Assembly: GCA_022041995.1 (NCBI GenBank)
Contig: CP074382.1
Coordinates: 372,001 to 436,000, forward strand
Length of the DNA: 64,000 bases
Direction of reading: 5' to 3'
Source of the DNA: Cupriavidus necator
Lineage (GTDB): Bacteria > Pseudomonadota > Gammaproteobacteria > Burkholderiales > Burkholderiaceae
The notes below the pieces were generated by a model. It had not been told where the DNA came from, made no database searches, and saw nothing but the letters and a program-made list of their open reading frames with translations. Below, piece after piece: positions 37,298 to 47,480 of this stretch. The number at the start of each line of letters is the position of its first letter. The first letter of the stretch is position 1. The position numbers and the translations under genes were made by a program.

Positions 37298-37436
37298 CCT
37301 CCCCAGCGTAGTGTGCCTCTCTCAATTTCAGCAGCCATTTGCGGCATTGCGCCGATACTTTGTCCGTAACAGCCGACACTTCATCGCTGGTTATGTTTTT
37401 CGCCCATGGTGACTCGATGACGGGTTGGTTCCTCAC
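37298..37436 (-). pseudogene. ndmA: C-terminal remnant of an NdmA-like Rieske N-demethylase
   Basis: About 46 residues (NQPVIESPWAKNITSDEV...TDKVSAQCRKWLLKLREAH) align with the C-terminus of the Rieske oxygenase encoded at 52065-53138 (DQPVIQSQWP...TDKVSIQYRKWHREL). From memory they fit NdmA, the caffeine N1-demethylase, better than NdmB. The rest of the gene, including Rieske and iron sites, is absent. About 40 bp upstream is a one-mismatch copy of the operator found before ndmB and ndmC, so an internal deletion seems to have joined the ndmA promoter region to its tail. DNA 37137-37297 holds no gene. Confidence 0.7.
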
Positions 37437-37477
37437 CGAAGACCGTCAAACACATGTTGGCTCTGAAGGTTTCCTAA

Positions 37478-37489
37478 CTGGCATACCAG
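37478..37489. promoter_or_regulatory. Operator site D (ctggcataccag)
   Basis: One mismatch from the palindrome CTGGTATACCAG. Read on the minus strand the context attctggtatgccagtta closely follows the ndmC-side site (attctggtataccagtta), with TATTCT as a possible -10 overlapping it. It would have controlled the lost ndmA. Confidence 0.7.
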
Positions 37490-37715
37490 AATAGCAGACT
37501 GACATTCCAAAGCGAAATCTATTGCTTTAGGTGTTTACCCGATGACGTATTCCTGGGCCGAGGCATTGCTCCAGCGCCCCATTTGGGGCACTCCGGCAGT
37601 GCACCCCAGGGCGAGGCGCCAAATGCACGGCGTGGCGGGATCCCCATCCGCACTGCATTGCGACTGAAGGCAATCGGGCGTCTAATTGCACGTAGGACGT
37701 GTCCAGGAAGGCACG

Positions 37716-40700
37716 ATGGCACACTGCACAATTTGCGGGTTCGAAAATACCCTTGGGGCCGTTTTCTGTGAGCAATGCGGCACCGGGCTGGCACGCCTCT
37801 GCAAGTGCTGTGGCCGCGAACTGAGTCCGGGCGCACGTTTCTGCAATGCGTGCGGCGCTCCCACTAGCGAGCAACCGCCGTCGTCGTCCGCTGCCCCCGG
37901 TTGTATCACCTCGCTCCACCTTGACGAGCGAATCCGGGCCGAACTGGCAGCGCTTGAGTCCCGGGGGGGCGCGCCGGTGAACGCAAGACCATCACGGTCC
38001 TGTTTGCTGACATGGCCGCTTCGACCGCCTTGATCCATGACCGAGATCCGGAAGAGGCTCATCGCCTGATTACCCCGGTAATCGAATTGATGATGGAGGC
38101 CGTCCATCACTATGAGGGTTATGTTGCCAAGTCTTTAGGTGACGGGATCCTAGCGTTGTTTGGCGCGCCCATTGCCCATGAGGACCACCCCAAGCGCGCG
38201 CTTTACGCAGCATTACGCATGCAGGAAGCAATTCGCCGGCACAGTGACCGGCTTCAGCTAGAGCAAAGTATCTCGCTACAGATACGGATAGGTGTGCACT
38301 CGGGCGAAGTGGTCGTGCGCTCAATCCGTAAGGACAGTCTGACCGCCGACTACGATCCTGTGGGGCAAACAATCCACATCGCTTCGCGGATGGAGACCAT
38401 TGCTGCGCCTTCATCCATCCTTGTCAGCGACACTACCCACAAGCTCACGGAAGGGTATTTTGAGTTTAACGCACTGGGAGCCACTCAGATCAAAGGTATT
38501 CCTGATCCAGTAGCAGTCTTTGAGTTGCTTGGAATCGGCCCTCTGCGCACGCGTTTTCAGGTGGCAGCGCACCGTGGCTTGACTCGCTTCGTCGGCCGCG
38601 AGATCGAGCTTAAGACGCTGCAGGAGGCGCTTGAGCGGACAAGGTCCGAAGACGGGCAAATCGTTGCCGTGGTAGGTGAAGCGGGGGTTGGCAAGTCGCG
38701 ACTGCTCCACGAATTCAAAGTGTTCTCCCTCGGATGCCTAGTATTGGAGACATATTCGGTGTCGCACGGCAAGGCATTTGCCTATTTGCCGCTCATCGAG
38801 TTGCTTAAGAACTATTTTCAGATCACTGCCCAGGACGATGAGCGGAAGTGCTGCGAGAAAGTAACAGGCAAAATACTCACACTTGAGGAAAGCTTGGAAG
38901 AGATACTGCCTTACCTGCTTCATCTCCTTGGTATCAACGAAGATGGCTCGTCGCTGGCAGACATGGGCGCCAGCCTGCGGCGCGAGCGCACGTTCGACGC
39001 GATCACGCGTCTGCTGGTTTGTGAGAGTCGTAGTCATCCGATTGAGGTTGTGTTCGAGGACCTGCAATGGCTGGATAACGAGACAGAAGCGTTTCTCGCC
39101 TACTTCATTGAGCGGATGACGAATGTCCGGATCCTCCTTCTCTTGAACTACCGGTCCGAGTACCAAGCCGCCTGGCATCACAAGGACAATTACACCGAGC
39201 TTCTGCTCGAGCCCCTGGGTCCAGCGGAGGCGCAAGGCTTGCTCGAAATCTTGTTGGGAGATGACTCCGGACTCGGTCCACTCAAGCAACTCATCCTAGA
39301 AAAGACCGAGGGAAATCCGTTCTTCATGGAGGAGGTTGTTCGGACATTAGCCGAGGAGAAAGCTCTCTTGGGCGAGCCAGGCTATTACCGAGTCAGAAGA
39401 ACTCGGGACGTGCTACATATCCCGACCACAGTGCAGGGGGTACTCGCGGCGCGTATGGACCGGCTGCCGCGCGCCGAGAGAGAGTTACTGCAGACCCTGG
39501 CGATTATCGGCAAGGAGTTCACTTTTAGTCTGGTCCAGAAGGTCTTCGTGCAACCGGAGGCTCGCCTGCATCCGCTCCTTGCGGTCCTGCAGGCGGGAGA
39601 GTTTATCTACGAGCGCCCAGCCTTTCCGGAGATTGCGTATGCATTTAAGCATGCCCTTACTCAGGAAGTCGCAGGGAACTCCCTTCTCTCCGAAGAGCGT
39701 GGTGCTCTGCATGAACGCACTGGTCGGGCCATCGAGGCTCTCTTTGGTCATCAACTGAAAGACCGCTATAACGAGCTAGCACACCATTTCAGTCTCAGCG
39801 GCAACATACCCAAGGCGGTAGAGTATCTGCACTGTGCTGGGCGACAGGCCGTCGACCATTCGGCCCATCGTGATGCAATTACTCATCTGAGCAAGGCTTT
39901 GACACTGGTCACTCACCTTCCCGACTCTAAAGGACGAACGCAGCAAGAGTTGGCATTGCGGATTACTCTCGGCCAAGCTTTGATTGCGGCCAGGGGCTTT
40001 GCCGCTTCTGAGGTGGCAGAAAACTATACGAAGGCATTGGCCTTGTGTCCAACCGGTGCGGCAACTTCGGAGCTCTTCCAAGTCAAGTTAGGCCTGCGCA
40101 CGTTTCTATTGATTCGAGCGCAGCACCGGAAAGCGTATGAATTGGGAGGGGAATTGCTCAGTCTGGCCGAGAGCACAATGAATCCAGTATGGCTAGGCCA
40201 GGCACATGTCGCACTGGGAGGGACGTCGCTCTTTCTAGGAAAATTCCGCATTGCCCGTGCTCACCTTGAGCAAGGACTCGCGTACTATGAGCCGGAGCAG
40301 CACCCGGTCCATGCTGCACTATATGGGCAGGATCTTGGGGTTCGTGGACTCAGCTTTCTCGCGCGGTCACTGTGGTACTTAGGCTATCCGGCCCAAGCTG
40401 GCAATAGAAGTCTAGAAGCGCTAGCGCTCGCCCGTAAAGTCTCTCATCCAATTAGCTTGGCGCTCGCCCTAGTATATGCAGCGGAACTTCATCAATACCG
40501 AGATGAGCCGCACCTTTGTCGCCAGCATGCGGATGCAGCAATTGCGCTCTCGGCGGAACAAGGGTTTCCGTTCTGGCGCGCATGGGGAACCATCCTGCAG
40601 GGATGGGCGATGGCTGAACAGGGGAGCATTGAGGATGGTATCGCCAGGATTCAGCATGGCCTCGCTGCTTACCGGGATACTGGCGCCGAGTTTGAACTAC

Positions 40701-41119
40701 CGTATTTTTTGGCTTTGGCGGCTCAAGTTTATGACAAGGTAGGCAAAACTCAGTCGGGGCTGGACGTCTTGGCGGAGGCATTGGCTATGGCGAGCAAGAA
40801 CGGGGAGCGCTACTTTGAAGCGGAGTTACATCGCTTAAAGGGCATATTGCTTCTCCCACGCTCAAGCCCAATCCACGGCATGCGTCGCGACAGCGAAGCT
40901 TCAGAGGATTGCTTCTGTCGGGCAATCAAGATCGCCCATCAGCAGAACGCAAAGTCGCTGGAGCTTCGCGCGATGCTGAGCCTGGCGCGGCTGCAGCAAG
41001 ATAAAGGCGAGTCGAAAAGCGCGCGACACACGCTCGGTAGGCTTCTTGCAGCTTTCACCGAAGGGGCGGAATCTGCGGACTGGCAGCGGGCCAAGCACCT
41101 GTTGGAAGGGAAAGCTTGA
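37716..41119 (+). pseudogene. Zinc-ribbon / class III cyclase / AAA ATPase / TPR regulator, one frame break
   Basis: AGGAAGG precedes ATG 37716. Order: two zinc-ribbon knuckles (CTICGFENTLGAVFCEQCG, CKCCGRELSPGARFCNACG), linker, class III nucleotide-cyclase domain (VLFADMAAST and KSLGDGILALFGAP with the two metal Asp, then GVHSGEVVV), AAA ATPase (Walker A VVGEAGVGKSRLL; DLQWLD), and TPR-like helices to residue about 1130. The frame breaks in a run of seven G at about 37963-37969; eight G would give GRAGERKTITVLFADM. With that base the protein is continuous; otherwise a start at 38012 loses the first metal Asp. Such proteins are putative signalling ATPases; the ligand is unknown. Confidence 0.8.
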
Positions 41120-41995
41120 GCGTCATTTGGACTTGCGGGCGAACCATTCTTGATTCCAGGAGTGTCCAACCCGGTTTGAGTTCATCCAGTCTTCGAGGCG
41201 ACCCGGGTGAGCTTGCCGATAGCTTTCGGCATCTTTAATCAACTCAGGCGTCAGGAACGGATACGTCCGCTTTTGGCAAGGCGAGGCTCCGAAATCCGCA
41301 CCTTTACTCTTGCTGCAGCGCATGCGGATACTGCTCCAGTAACAAGAGCGCTTTCCCCGCTTGCGCATGTGTTGCCAGAACGCGTACAGAACCAATGGAC
41401 TGCAGCAGGTTCGATGTGCCGCTCTCAACGGCGGGAACAGACAGCCATCCGCCCGACGTTGAATATGAGCGAGTTCATCGCCACCGCATTGACGAGCAGC
41501 GACCGATCACTCAAGGAGGACGTGAGCAGCAATTGACGTGCTGGCCACTCCACGGCCAGCACAATGCCCAGGAACGCGGCCAGCAACAGCAGCGGGATGG
41601 CGTATGAGCTTGCCGGTCATCGCGCCGAGAAGGAACAACACTGAAACTCCCAGCAAGCAACTCAGGATTCTTAGCGTCGTCGCCCGGATCGTCGAGGGAT
41701 GGAAACGCCGTCCCGCCAGCATCGGCACAGCCAGCATGGGCCCTTGCAGAAAAAAGTTCAGCACCCCGATGAGGAAAGCCGAGTGAGTTTGATCCCATAA
41801 CAGCAAGCTCAACGCGATGTTCTGTGTCTAATTGCCGAGGATTGAAGCAAGCTGACCGCCAAGGTAGCGAGCGACAACAGGCTCTTCGAATACAGGAATA
41901 ACACGTTCAAGGAGCGCAGTCACAATGTTTGTTGTCGTACTTGAACTTGCAGGCTGATGGCCTGGCACTGCGCCGCCGCTTGCCGCACACAGGCG
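41120..41995. other. Decayed region with membrane-protein fragments
   Basis: No intact gene in about 880 bp. On the minus strand 41123-41290 ends in a plausible C-terminus (FLTPELIKDAESYRQ...WNQEWFARKSK) that I cannot assign. The frames at 41511-41812 read as membrane helices (LIGVLNFFLQGPMLAVPMLAGRRF, LRILSCLLGVSVLFLLGAMTGKL), perhaps a transporter remnant. Nothing else is recognised. Confidence 0.4.
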
Positions 41996-42706
41996 CTAAC
42001 GCTCAAGCACGCCTCGTTCGAACGGATTGTCTAAGAGGCTTTCGCTCTCTTTCAGAACCCCTGCGCTTCGCAGGGCGCCCACGAGCCAGGTGGCGGCTGT
42101 ATTCCCGCTCTTGATTTGCTGCATACGGGCCTCCTCGTCGACCACCTTCTTGGCAGCCAGAGGCAGCAGTTTGTCCACTTTCTTGCGCTCGACTACGACC
42201 ACGCCGTCGGCGTCGCCAATGACGAGGTCCCCTGGCCTGAGGGCTACCCCGCCGCAGCTGATGGCAGCCCCTAAGTTTCCGGGGACATTCTTGGTCGGAC
42301 CGTTCGGATTGGTGCCGACCGAGAATACGGGAAAGCCCAGTGCCTCGAGCTCCTCACGATCGCGCACCGCACCGTCGATTACGACACCGGCCAGCTGGCG
42401 GACCTTGCATGCGTTCATCATAAGCGCACCCATCAGCGCGGCGGTCTGGTCCCCCTTGCCATCGATGACAAGAACGTCGCCGGGCTGGGCGAGGGCGATG
42501 GCCGCATGGATCATCAGGTTGTCACCCGGGCGGACATCGACCGTGAATGCGGGGCCTGCCACTTTCATGGTAGGAACCAGCGCGACGATGCGGCCATGCA
42601 AGGCGCCCGTCCGACCGTTGACGTCGGCGAAGATCGCCGCCTGAAACTCGGCGGCCTGCTTCACCTGCTCCGGGGAGACTCGCTCGAACTGACTGTTGAT
42701 TGACAT
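41996..42706 (-). CDS. RraA-like / 4-carboxy-4-hydroxy-2-oxoadipate aldolase family protein
   Basis: This 236-residue protein has the family's GKGDQTAALMGALMMNACKVRQLAGVVIDGAVRD segment (metal Asp and catalytic Arg region) and GDLVIGDADGVVVVERKKV. Members are metal-dependent aldolases/oxaloacetate decarboxylases of aromatic-acid catabolism, or RNase E regulators; length and the catalytic Arg-Asp favour an aldolase. It starts 14 bp after the stop of a truncated Bug gene, forming one unit with it. Confidence 0.8.
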   Translation of the reverse strand: MSINSQFERVSPEQVKQAAEFQAAIFADVNGRTGALHGRIVALVPTMKVAGPAFTVDVRPGDNLMIHAAIALAQPGDVLVIDGKGDQTAALMGALMMNACKVRQLAGVVIDGAVRDREELEALGFPVFSVGTNPNGPTKNVPGNLGAAISCGGVALRPGDLVIGDADGVVVVERKKVDKLLPLAAKKVVDEEARMQQIKSGNTAATWLVGALRSAGVLKESESLLDNPFERGVLER

Positions 42707-42719
42707 TATTCCGGTTCCT

Positions 42720-43175
42720 TTATTCGACTTTCGCGCCGGTTTCGCGCACGACCTTGCCCCACCGGACCACGTCGTCGCGCACCAGCTTTGCGAAGGCGTC
42801 AGGGGTGCTGACGGCCACTTCCATACCCTGGGCCTGCAGCTTTTCTCGCACGTCTGGGGACTGCAGCGCCTTGTTAAATTCCGCGTTCAGCCGGGCGGCG
42901 ATGTTGGCCGGCAGCTTTGCCGGGCCAAAGAAGCCGAACCAGTTCGCGTAGTCCACGAGCTTGTAGCCGGATTCGTCGAGCGTCGGCACGTTGGGCAGCT
43001 CTGCCAGCCGCTTGCTGGAGGTCACGGCGAGGGCCTTGACCTTGCCGCTGTGCACGAAGCCAACCAGCGTCGGCATCGAGGAGATATAGAGCTCGATATT
43101 GCCGCCTAGAACGTCATTGATGCCCATCGAGACGCCTTTGTAGGGGACGTGGGTGAGCTTGATGCCGGCCTCAAG
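42720..43175 (-). pseudogene. Bug/TctC-type binding protein, N-terminally truncated
   Basis: Sequence from LEAGIKLTHVPYKGVSMGINDVLGG through NVPTLDESGYKLVDYANWFGFFGPAKLP to the stop at 42720 is a Bug C-terminal lobe. Upstream of 43175 the frame stays open but no longer matches. The missing N-terminal lobe may survive as the fragment at about 43880-44040. Confidence 0.78.
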
Positions 43176-44220
43176 ACGGACGCTGCTGACGCGCATGCGA
43201 TCTGGACCGCGGCACAGCAACCAGCGATGCGAACGGTGGAGCCCAAGACCGAGGATCAACAAGCCGTGCTGTCTCTGAGGATGCGCCTGACTAAAAGCGG
43301 CGTTGCTCGGAAGGGATTGAGTCCCGCACATGGTGGGAGCGCACGATACCTCTCCTGGCTCCGGCTGAGGCTGGGTAGCTTGTAGCTGCCCGATTCAGGC
43401 CGTTGTGCAAGGTCAGCCGTAGGGGAGCAACTGGCTGCTCAAGTCCAAACGTCATGAAGACCAAGTTGAGAGGAGCCGACCGGCGTCTTACGACCCGAAG
43501 CGGGCATCGGTGCCCGCACTGGTGAATGGCTGAAACAAGGCCGAATGCGGTCAAAGAGGGTCATCTTGGAGCAGATGGTCGGCTGTTCGATCGACGGCCT
43601 GCCGCTCGTCCCACACCACCACTGGAACCGAAAGTCATGTGAACTGACGATCTCCAAGCCAATAGTCCCGGCCATGGCCATCTGATCGGCCGACATATCC
43701 CAGCAACTGTACCCACGACGCACAAGTGGCCTGGCATCGAGCCAGAAGCTCATCTGTTTCATTTCTTCCCTTCGGAGATTTGGCGGAATCGCAAGCTGGT
43801 CCGCTCCGCGATCGCCTCCGGCATAGCGGATTGCCTGCGAGCCGAGGCCCAGCTCGGTCATGGCCGTCGGACTTAGGATCGGGGGCCAAGTGTCGCTCAC
43901 CATCTGAGTACCGGCCCTCTCCCTCACCAATTCCTAATACAAGCCGCCATCCCAGGGCGGTTGCCAAGTGCTGAGAAGCCGCGCGATTGGCCCCCGCGGA
44001 CCTACCTGCGGCTGCAAATGGACGATTGGGGACGCCAATCAGTATTTCGGCCACGCCGTCCCTGCAACACGGCAGTTTTTCTCTGGCAGCCGCTCACCAT
44101 TTCCGCACTGCACCAGGGCCCAAAGCATCATTCTTGTGCGTCTTATGGTTATCTCGCACCATGGCCGCCCCGTCGGGAAAACACCTAGCGCCTTCTCCCC
44201 CTCCGGCACTTTAGATCTGC
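43176..44220. other. Decayed region, possible Bug N-terminal fragment
   Basis: No intact gene over about 1 kb. A minus-strand frame around 43880-44040 (PFAAAGRSAGANRAASQHLATALGWRLVL) faintly resembles the N-terminal lobe of Bug proteins and is in the right orientation to be the lost start of the gene at 42720-43175. The rest has no recognisable coding. Confidence 0.35.
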
Positions 44221-44224
44221 TAAT

Positions 44225-44236
44225 CTGGTATACCGA
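44225..44236. promoter_or_regulatory. Operator site C (ctggtataccga)
   Basis: This matches the first 11 bases of CTGGTATACC-AG with one change (G for A at the eleventh). A TAATCT -10-like hexamer overlaps it on the plus strand. It lies 256 bp upstream of the purine permease start and 32 bp before a 6-codon reading frame with a strong ribosome site. Confidence 0.65.
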
Positions 44237-44267
44237 AAGCAACGATTGGAAAGCCAAAGGAGTGAGC

Positions 44268-44288
44268 ATGATGCCAGCACTGGACTAG
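44268..44288 (+). other. Six-codon reading frame behind operator C
   Basis: ATG ATG then four codons and TAG, preceded by AAGGAGTGAGC, an excellent ribosome site. It may be the start of a gene destroyed by mutation or a short leader peptide ahead of the permease. No downstream frame continuation was recognised. Confidence 0.35.
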
Positions 44289-44491
44289 GATGCGGTCTCG
44301 CTTGACGAGGCATTCGTCGAAGATGCCCGTTGAGCAAACCGTTCGTGCCGCACGAGGCCCGAAGAAGCACGCAAAAGAGAGCCGCCAAAAATCAGGCCAA
44401 AGATTCCTACCCCCTCTCCAGCACACGGGACTGGGACGCCTCCCTATTTTCCGGAGTCGTCGAACTGTTTCTTTTACTTTGGAGAAATGAA

Positions 44492-45835
44492 ATGCAACCG
44501 AGTAGCGTTGATCAGAAATTGGGAGGCTTTCCGCTCCTGATTCTCGGCTGTCAGCATGTGATGGTGATGTATGCGGGCGCAATCGCGATCCCGCTGGTGC
44601 TTGGGGCGGCGCTAAGCCTTCCCAAAGAGCAGATTGCATTCTTAATCAATGCGGATTTGTTCGCGTGTGGCCTGGCGACGATCATTCAGTCCATCGGTGT
44701 GGGACTGTTTGGTATTCGCCTACCAGTCATGATGGGGGTGACGTTTACTGCCATCGGTCCAATGATCGCCATTGGCACCGACCCGAACGCCGGCCTGCTC
44801 GGCATTTTTGGGGCAACGATTGGGGCTGGGTTGTTTGGGGTTCTGGTGGCACCCCTGATCGGCAAACTACTGAGATTCTTTCCGCCCGTAGTGACCGGTA
44901 CCGAGATCCTTGCCGTCGGACTGTCCCTCATGGTTGTCGCAGCCGCTTGGTCTGCGGGAGGATTTGGCAATCCAGATTTTGGAAATCCGCTTTATCTTGG
45001 AATCGCAGCGACGGTTGTCGTCTCCATTCTTTTCCTTGTCCGGTACACGCGCGGCTTTATCAACAACATCTCCATCTTGTTGGGCCTTGCTATCGGCTTT
45101 CTGATCGCCGGTGCCGCAGGCCAAGTGTCGATTGGTGAAATACACGAAGCTCCGTGGTTCGGATTCATTCTGCCGTTTCACTTCGGTGCGCCAAAGTTCA
45201 GCTTCTGGCCCATCGCTGCGATGTGCATTGTCATGCTCGTGACCTTCATCGAGTCGACAGGCATGTTTCTCGCACTCGGCGAGATTGTCGAAAAGCCCGT
45301 ATCAGAGAAGGACCTAATTCGCGGCTTCCGCGCTGATGGCATCGGCACAATGATCGGCGGAGTCTTCAATACCTTTCCTTACACCTCATACGCTCAGAAC
45401 GTGGGCCTGGTGAGCGTTACTGGCGTCAAGAGTCGATGGGTGTGTGCGATGGCAGGTGTAATCCTGATGGTGTTGGGCCTGTTCCCGAAAATTGCAGTTT
45501 TTGTGGCGTCCATCCCGCCATTTGTGCTCGGCGGAGCAGGTATCGTGATGTTTGGTATGGTGACAGCAAGCGGCATCAAGGTGCTCGCTCGCGTTGACTT
45601 TCACAACGTCAGGAATCTTTATATCGTCGCAATCAGCATCGCCTTAGGGATGTTGCCTGTCGTCTCGCCCAAGATTTTCTCGAAGCTGCCCCACGAGCTT
45701 GCACCTATCCTCGAGAGTCCGATTCTCCTGACGGCAATTTCAGCGATCCTTCTCAACATTTTCTTCAATGGTCTCGGCGACGCCAAGGAAGCGCGAGCTA
45801 CTCTGATGGCGACCGCAAAAGAAGCCGACCTCTAA
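44492..45835 (+). CDS. NCS2-family nucleobase (purine/xanthine) permease
   Basis: This 447-residue membrane protein has about 12-14 helices. Family features: LGCQHVMVMYAGAIAIPLVLGAAL at the N-terminus, VMMGVTFTAIGPM, PPVVTGTEILAVGLSLM, FIESTGMFLALGEIV and GGVFNTFPYTSYAQNVGLVSVTGVKSRWV (substrate region). It imports xanthine or related purines with H+ or Na+. ATG 44492 follows TTGGAGAAATGA; the longer frame upstream has no family match. With an operator like those of ndmB and ndmC upstream, a role in methylxanthine uptake is a good inference. Confidence 0.88.
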   Translation: MQPSSVDQKLGGFPLLILGCQHVMVMYAGAIAIPLVLGAALSLPKEQIAFLINADLFACGLATIIQSIGVGLFGIRLPVMMGVTFTAIGPMIAIGTDPNAGLLGIFGATIGAGLFGVLVAPLIGKLLRFFPPVVTGTEILAVGLSLMVVAAAWSAGGFGNPDFGNPLYLGIAATVVVSILFLVRYTRGFINNISILLGLAIGFLIAGAAGQVSIGEIHEAPWFGFILPFHFGAPKFSFWPIAAMCIVMLVTFIESTGMFLALGEIVEKPVSEKDLIRGFRADGIGTMIGGVFNTFPYTSYAQNVGLVSVTGVKSRWVCAMAGVILMVLGLFPKIAVFVASIPPFVLGGAGIVMFGMVTASGIKVLARVDFHNVRNLYIVAISIALGMLPVVSPKIFSKLPHELAPILESPILLTAISAILLNIFFNGLGDAKEARATLMATAKEADL

Positions 45836-45964
45836 CACTTCTTGCCTCCACCATCGCCCGAAAAGGAGCGGTGGGCGCTCTCGTATTGTGGCCGCTGTAA
45901 AGCCGGCCGCAAGGGGGAGTCTTTGACTTCGCAACGGAAAACGCGTTTTATTCTCTACCCAGCC

Positions 45965-47050
45965 ATGAAAACACAGTTTCGTTTTAGAACCACCCACGTC
46001 GCAACTTTGACGTTCTTCGCAGGCGCATTGCTCACCGGTAGTGCTGTCGCTCAGTCGAGCGTCACCCTGTACGGTCAGGTGGACAGCTATATTGGCACAA
46101 CTCGGACACCCGGCAGCGACAGGTCATTCATCCTGGGTGGGGGTGGCATGCAGACCTCGTATTGGGGTATCAAGGGCACCGAGGATCTCGGAGGCGGATT
46201 GAAGACCATCTTTGATCTCAATGCCTTCTACCGCGTAGATACTGGGAAAGGCGGAAGCTACGATGGCGAGCCATTCTTCGCTCGCAATGCGTTTGTGGGG
46301 CTGGAGCATTCGAGCTACGGACAAGTTCGTCTGGGCAGGAATACAACCCCGTATTTCGTCTCAACCATCCTCTTCAACCCGATCCTCGACTCCTACGTCT
46401 TCGGGCCCGCAATCAGCCACACATATCTCTCTGCCAATAATGGAACGCTTTTCGACCCCGGCGTGCTAGGCGACACCGGTTGGGTCAACTCCATCGTCTA
46501 CTCTACTCCGAACTTCAATGGCCTTACCGTCAACGCGATTTACGCGTTTGGCGAACAGCCTGGCTCCAATGGGCAGAACAAATGGGGCGGCAACGTGACG
46601 TACTTCCGAGGCCCGTTCGCGGCGACGGTTGCCTTTCAGCAGGTCAAGTTCAATACCAGCCCCGGCGATGTGACGTCGCCAGCTTCGCTCGTCGGGTTCC
46701 GAAAGCAGAATGCGGTTCAAGCCGGTATTAGCTACGACTTTAGTGTGGTTAAGGTCTACGCCCAGGGGCAATACATCAAGTCCGATATCAATGGGCCGTC
46801 GGGTGACCTCAAACACATCGATGGACTTGCAGGAGTCTCTGTTCCGATCGGTGCAGGTAATTTGCTGCTGACTTACGCATATGGAAAATCTGAAAACGAC
46901 GTTGCGTCATTCCGTCGCAATACTGCGTCGATCGCATATGACTACAACTTGTCCAAGCGCACCGACTTGTATGCAGCTTACTACTACGACAAGCTAAGTG
47001 GTCAAGCCCATGGAGATACGGCCGGTATTGGCATCCGCCACCGCTTCTAG
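45965..47050 (+). CDS. Outer-membrane porin (Gram-negative Porin_4 type)
   Basis: A signal peptide of about 29 residues (ending GSAVAQ) is followed by the typical start SSVTLYGQVDSYIG. The protein has alternating beta strands and ends in a terminal aromatic residue (GIGIRHRF), needed for outer-membrane insertion. 361 residues, normal for Burkholderiales trimeric porins. It follows the permease by 129 bp on the same strand, so it may help bring the same substrate across the outer membrane. Confidence 0.9.
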   Translation: MKTQFRFRTTHVATLTFFAGALLTGSAVAQSSVTLYGQVDSYIGTTRTPGSDRSFILGGGGMQTSYWGIKGTEDLGGGLKTIFDLNAFYRVDTGKGGSYDGEPFFARNAFVGLEHSSYGQVRLGRNTTPYFVSTILFNPILDSYVFGPAISHTYLSANNGTLFDPGVLGDTGWVNSIVYSTPNFNGLTVNAIYAFGEQPGSNGQNKWGGNVTYFRGPFAATVAFQQVKFNTSPGDVTSPASLVGFRKQNAVQAGISYDFSVVKVYAQGQYIKSDINGPSGDLKHIDGLAGVSVPIGAGNLLLTYAYGKSENDVASFRRNTASIAYDYNLSKRTDLYAAYYYDKLSGQAHGDTAGIGIRHRF

Positions 47051-47365
47051 CACCAGTAGCAGGGAGGCTTGACCATAGGCGCGAAATTAAGCGCATCTAG
47101 CTTTTGCGGCCGAGAGTTGGCAGGCTTGCGTCCGCAACCACTATTTGCGGACGCAAGCATGATGGACAACGAGAGTGAAGTTCTGCCACGACGGGTGGTC
47201 CGTGTTCGCTCCCATGGAAAGCGAGACCTTGACCCCGATGTTTTCTGGCTTTGGTGAGGGACCGACTGGCACGATTGAACAGAGTTACGTTACGTTGTGC
47301 TCAGTCAGCGGTAGTAGCAGTGAAGTAGTAGAGGTGAGATCTCCACTAGGTGCTGCAAATGGCCG

Positions 47366-47393
47366 ACCCCCACCGCAAGTTGGGGGTTTTTTT
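47366..47393 (+). terminator. Rho-independent terminator
   Basis: acccccA pairs with tgggggt (47366-47372 with 47381-47387), followed by a run of T. It is 315 bp after the porin stop. The DNA between (47051-47365) holds no gene. Confidence 0.8.
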
Positions 47394-47480
47394 GCTGGAA
47401 GAGGTGAGTTCCGGCACTAGCCCCTCTGACAGCAGGCATCTCAATCTGGAGAGTAGGACTCCGGGCAGAGGAGAGGCGCA

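Noticed and set aside
36243..37436. A 397-residue CitE-like protein with a long N-terminal extension
   Set aside because: The first 46 residues are the tail of a Rieske demethylase in the same frame by chance; the lyase starts at 37136.
44330..44491. A longer N-terminus for the purine permease
   Set aside because: No family similarity or membrane character, while ATG 44492 has a good ribosome site and matches NCS2 N-termini.
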